Assembly (NCBI GenBank): GCA_019722365.1
Contig: JADFUC010001889.1
Location: 372,001 to 436,000 of the forward strand
Source of the DNA: Lithospermum erythrorhizon
Taxonomy: Eukaryota; Streptophyta; Magnoliopsida; Boraginales; Boraginaceae
Length of the DNA stretch: 64,000 nt
Direction of reading: 5' to 3'
A model generated the notes under the pieces. The model did no database searches. It was not told the origin of the DNA and saw nothing but the letters and a program-made list of their open reading frames with translations. A program made the translations under genes and the position numbers. Positions within the stretch are counted from its first letter, which is position 1. Each line of letters starts with the position of its first letter. Shown here in pieces: positions 59,261 to 64,000 of the stretch.

Positions 59261-59608
59261 TTTCGAAAATCTTTGTAAATTTTCCAATTAAAACTCCAAA
59301 ATCTTTGTAAAATTTTCACAAATTAAGTTAATTAATTGAATAAATTAAACTAAAATAGTTAAACAAAAGTACACACCTCTTATAGTAAACAAATAACATT
59401 TTAAGAAACAATAGTCATCAAGGTGAATGTTATTTTTAAATATGTTTCACCTCGATTACTAGAAAATATTAATAATAAACAAAAAATATTTTAAAACATT
59501 CGTCACAATTAAATACGATTACCATTTACCTCCCCCGAGTTATTTGGTATTTACCTCTCTAGGTTTCCCTCGGCGTACCATAGATAATACTCCTCAACAA
59601 ACAAAATA

Positions 59609-59846
59609 CTACTCCCTCACTGTCGTTTTTATGATTTGCCATAAATTAAAGGAAAAAATAAATATCATTGAAAATGTAGGGTATGATACATATAAAACTT
59701 CTCTGATTAGTTTGATTGATAATTTCATGAAAAGATAATCAAAAAGTACATTGAAAATATATGAGTATAACTTTTTATGCTAAAATGACAAATATCTTGA
59801 AACAAAAAAATTTAAGTTAGAACGACAAAAAAAAAATGGAGGAGTT
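59609..59846. mobile_element. Stowaway-like MITE
   Basis: The left end ACTACTCCCTCACTGTCG and right end AAAAATGGAGGAGT are inverted. The interior has GATTTGCCATAAATTAAAGG and AT-rich DNA without an ORF. Confidence 0.6.
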
Positions 59847-60536
59847 TTCAAAGCGACATTCCCAAAACGTTAGTTTGGTCGCTCCAGCGTCTCATAAATG
59901 TTTTTATTACGAAGTAATTTTTAAATTTTTATCATAAATCTGAGGACACTTAAATAGAAGGATAGGTTAAGGGAACCAAGGAGAGGAATATACTTCCTCC
60001 ATCAAGCTTTTTAGAAAAGTTTATAAAGCTAACTTGTTGTCGCTCATAAACCTTTCTTTCAAACAAAGTTTAGACCGCTTTATAACCTTCATGTTACATT
60101 TGATAGTTACTATTAGATCACAATTAATTGCATCCCAGAAACATGCCCCTCCATTAAGAGTTACATCATAATGATCATATATATATATATAAGAGTATTA
60201 GACTATTAGTTCAACCATTCTCTTCTGGGAGTATGTTATATGCACACAGTTGGGAGAAAGTATGGCATTGTTGCATCTTATAATGATTAGTTTCCATCAT
60301 AAAAAGAAGCCACAAGACAAAGAAGCAATGTGGTCCTCAGTCTCTTTCAGTTTTTCAATCTGAACAATGATATAACTCCTACTGATTCTACGGGGACATT
60401 CGGGTAAATAAACATCAAGGTAAGGGATGCAAGCACAACAATTACTACATGAGGAAGATTGATGCAACTAGTTCCCTGTTATGAAGAAAGCTCAGTCAAG
60501 ACAACTCATACACTACCCGGAAAAAGCACTGGTTTA
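59847..60536. other. Spacer downstream of the CMP-KDO synthetase relic
   Basis: AT-rich DNA with an (AT)7-8 microsatellite at about 60177-60192. No gene seen. Confidence 0.5.
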
Positions 60537-63332
60537 AGATAAGTTTCTCTCTCGCATCAAAGTTTCAATCTTTGCAACGTCTTCCGGGGCATCAACGCCA
60601 TGAGCTTCATGGTCAACTTTGATAACCTGTAGAAAGTAAATATTCACATAGTGAGAGACTGAATGATATAGTAATAAGTCTATCAACACAGCCATTCACT
60701 ACGTTAAAGTCAATGATAACATAGTTTTGTTTGACAATGCAGATTTATCAAATTATGAAGTTTAAAGAAAAATTGATTTGTTTTGTATCATTAAAATGAA
60801 AGAAAAGGCAAAGACTAGAACTCTCTTTTTGGCACAAATCAAATAAATAATGATTCAGTCTGAAGGGGAAAGAAAAACATGAAACTTCAATAGCTCACCC
60901 AGAATGTTTTTAAAAAGATTATGATTAACTGAATAAGCCAGTTAAAAAATAGCACGGAAGTTATCCTTTCTACTGGGCTGAAAGCAAGGCTGCCTTGACA
61001 GAAATCCTGAACCAATGATTACAGGAGATAAAACAATCATCTCAGCACAGACAGATTAAAAGAAAACAAAAGAAGAATGTGATAGTATGTCAAGTTAGAC
61101 AGGCAGTTCTTTAGCCATTCTCAAGGACCTTCAGTTGTTGAAATCTTCTTACCAAAATGAATGAGGTTAAGGAGTTCTGGATACATTAAAACTACATTAT
61201 ATCTTAACTCTCACATATAAATTAGATTAACTCATTAATACTAAATATATTCTTCCGAAGATATATTTACCTGAATACCCAGATGACAAGTAAGGGAATT
61301 CAGTTATTATTGCTTTCTCTGACCTGCATCAGAAGGAATGGTCAGGATGCAGGTGAAGTAAATAAGTAAATCAGGAACTGGTTGAAGAAGCAGACTTTGT
61401 TAAGCGGTATCAACCACTAATTTAGAAGTATCTTTATGATTGTCACAACACATTTTGGTTAATGCATGTTTAAAGTCTGGCTATTACTAAAAACCCATCA
61501 GGGCTAACACTGATGATGAAGATTTTAGGTTTTTGTGTAGTTTATACATGAAATCTCTGATTAACAGTTCACTCAAATTATTAATTTTGAGGGGTTAAAC
61601 TCAAGCTTTGATGGTGACCCTGAAGTTCAAATACTATACTATAGGATTCTGAGGGGTGCCTCATCAAATAAGGGTACATGTGGATGATGGTAATATTCAT
61701 ATAACTTAAAAAGGCACTTTCACCTTGATGACCTGTCAATATGATTGACCAATAATGAATAGCTTCTCAATATAGATTAAACTTCCAATTTATAGGAAAA
61801 TGTATTTTAAGATTTTGGGGTCAAACCACTAAAATAAATATGAAAAAATTGACAGATTTTGGGCTCGACTTCACTTGACACAGGCTTATGGTTTCTTTTG
61901 TTATTAAAAGTTCTTGTATCTACTGTAAATTTACCTAGGCCTTGACAATACCATCAATTGCTCTCAGGTTCAATCGGTTTCCATCTCCTTGAATAATGAC
62001 CACCCAACATGTATTTCTTTATCAAGCTTCACAGAAGAGCTTCCATTGCAGCGTTCAGTTCCTATTTAAAAAGAGTTTAGAAAATGCTGAAAGATGTTTG
62101 ATCAATATTTCAAAATCTAATAGACAAAAATTGGGCTTTTACATCAATTCTTTCATTGCTGAACCCATTCATTCAATGCAATGACCAGGGAAAAAAGAAT
62201 CCTGATTTGTTGAATACAAATTTTGGTGTTTCAAACTCCAATTTCTCGTGTTTCAATCAATTAAGATGGTACTTGGATATTTCTCACCATTTGGGCAGGA
62301 TTCTGACGTCATTATGACATCAGCGCCAAATCCCCTGCAGCATTCTGCAATCTTTTCATCATCTGTTGCCACAACTACACAAACGAAGAGGTCCATCATT
62401 ACCAAAATGTATGCGCCATACTTCAAATAGAACAGAGAGTCAAAGACCCAAACAAAATACTACATAAGTGATCGTAGCTTCAGAGTTCATACCAACACGT
62501 TCCAATGTGCTTGCCGTCATTGCCCTTTCCCATGTTCTCTATAGTCAACAATCTAATGTTAGACCAATAAATATGAGAGTCGGAAAGGAAAAATAAAAGC
62601 AAAATGTTTGAATACTACCATACTAAACTTCCCTAGCAGAAGAGAGAGCAACATTTCAGCTTCCAAACATTAATAACAAAAAAGACAGCAGCTATTTTGG
62701 TTATCATTATCCAAAGACATACGTCGAACCAATATTTCAACCATCAAACTCCAATAAACAACCTTCATTCTTCAGCATAGGTGTACCATGACCACCAAGA
62801 TTTTCTACGTTTCTCGGAAGAATGCTGATCTATTGCTTGCATGGGGAATCTTATGAATCATATAAATAAAAAATTCAAGATTCATGAAGCATCAACAGCA
62901 CTTCCCCACTCATTTCTGTCTTACATGATCATTTCACTTAGCTAGAACACGAAAATATAAAATCCGTAACACAAGCAGTAAAAGACACTTACCATACATA
63001 ATACTCCCTCCATCTCAAAAAGATTATCGAGTTTTTAGTTTACAATTTCGATGGTTCACTTTTTAAATTATGAACACAAATATATTTGTATATTACACGC
63101 AAGCAGAGTAAGAGGAATTGAGATAGTAAATCAAAATTATGTTTTGTCATCAAGGCCTAAAGAAATGAAATACCTGGATCATGGGCTTGCCAAGAATGTT
63201 GACAAGTGGTTTACCGGGAAAGCGAGAAGAAGCGAAACGGGCGGGTATGATTCCCACCACCCGACTCCGGAACCCGGATCTACGTCTGAGATAGTAACAA
63301 TGTGCCCCTATTGCTACTGCTACCTGGAATAG
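60537..63332 (-). pseudogene. KDSB: Degenerate CMP-KDO synthetase (3-deoxy-manno-octulosonate cytidylyltransferase)
   Basis: Minus-strand exons of the KDSB family are recognisable. 63332-63174 reads [20 protein letters not shown] and then PMIQ; 62538-62493 reads RTWERAMTASTLERV; 62374-62288 reads ATDDEKIAECCRGFGADVIM and then TSESCPN; the last exon, 60629-60537, reads VIKVDHEAHGVDAPEDVAKI and ends ERNLS-stop. Between them the middle exons are ruined. About 61990-61935 has QGDGNRLNLRAIDGIVKA-stop in place of the conserved QGDEPLIEPEIIDG, and about 61310-61270 keeps only FPYL before a frameshift in the LLHLGIQ motif. Several other exons are absent. The first exon also lacks an ATG, with an in-frame stop at 63335-63333. 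KDSB activates KDO for rhamnogalacturonan II in the plant cell wall. An intact copy must exist elsewhere in the genome. Confidence 0.82.
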
Positions 63333-64000
63333 CTAACCCCACCCGCAGATTTGTTTTGAGCTTGATGATCCAAACATCCCCATTTCCTTTTATTTACTAC
63401 CACTGGAGGAATCTGACACTTTACAAATAATATCTACACTATATATAAATTAAATAAAAGGCTTCGACATTTCAAATATTTAAATAAGCACCTCGAAGAA
63501 ATATAACAGGTAAATATAAGGACAAACAGATATTTAAAATATATTACACTTTATGAATCATTTTTAATAAATTGATTAATGTATTAAATATTGATCCAAT
63601 TGATTAATTTTTATTTTCACATTACATATTGATGATATGTCATGCAACGCGTGTGTCGAATTGCTAGTAGGGAGCAAAGTGAATAATTTTTTAGGTAATA
63701 AATATGATAGTATAAAAATTAATAGTAAAATTATAAAATTATACTCCCTTCATTTCATTTTTTAATAGAGTTAAAAAAAAATAGAATTCCCAAAAACGAT
63801 TCATGTTTTGATCAATTAGTGAATTATACAATGAAGAGAAAATTTAGATTGTGAAATGATTTTAAATTTGCATAAAACTATTTATCAGTCAAAATGATAT
63901 TAGAAAATTTGATGGAGGAGTGATAAAATAATAATTGATATATTTTTCTTGTGTGTAATATTCTGAGAACACATGTATATATACCAACATCTAAGAGTCA
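63333..64000. other. Terminal spacer with a MITE at 63743-63922
   Basis: AT-rich DNA. A Stowaway-like MITE has ends TACTCCCTTCATTTCATTTT and GATGGAGGAGTGATA, bordered by TA. A further MITE-like tip, TACTCCCTCCATCTCAAAAA, lies at about 63001 inside the preceding pseudogene intron. No gene is seen. Confidence 0.55.

Noticed and set aside
1..64000. CRISPR arrays, operons, phage or bacterial islands
   Set aside because: The window is plant nuclear DNA with introns throughout. Tandem repeats seen have no regular spacers and no cas-like genes.

Overview
This window is nuclear DNA from a flowering plant, most likely a dicot and possibly an asterid. The genes have many short exons with GT-AG introns. 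Intergenic DNA is AT-rich and full of MITEs, tRNA-derived SINEs, hAT relics and decayed retroelements. Every strong protein match is to a land-plant family. The species cannot be fixed from the sequence alone.

Layout. 1-5590 is intergenic and repeat-rich, with MITEs, a hAT-like element, a SINE and a possible LTR. 6011-13287 (+) is a complete ten-exon SPL7-type SQUAMOSA-promoter-binding protein, the copper-homeostasis regulator, with one non-canonical GC-AG intron. 13300-21700 is a transposon field: MITE fragments, a G-rich tract, a 1.2-kb inverted minisatellite array, a decayed hAT transposase, and two non-autonomous elements with perfect 8-bp target-site duplications. 21914-24714 (+) is a three-exon Sec14/CRAL-TRIO-like protein whose first intron carries decayed copies of its own exon 1 end. 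25443-28675 (-) is the SDP1 patatin-type triacylglycerol lipase. 31799-38578 (+) is a 14-exon protein joining a GNAT acetyltransferase domain to tandem BRCT domains, with a perfect E2F site just upstream. 39460-44119 (-) is an alpha/beta hydrolase. 46560-50363 (-) is an NPR1-type salicylic-acid co-receptor with a tandem TTGACT repeat upstream.

The last 12 kb is mostly decay: a possible LTR element (about 52009 on), a frameshifted ALP1/HARBI1-like gene (55055-56492), a raffinose-synthase fragment fused to foreign sequence (58233-59004), and a degenerate CMP-KDO synthetase (60537-63332).

The genes do not form one pathway. They act separately in copper signalling, lipid breakdown, defence and probably genome maintenance. 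The most interesting points are the GNAT-BRCT fusion with its cell-cycle-type promoter, the inverted minisatellite array, the W-box-bearing repeat near NPR1, and three pseudogenes at clear stages of decay. All exon boundaries were read by eye from splice consensus, reading phase and family knowledge. Homology statements come from recall, not from a search.
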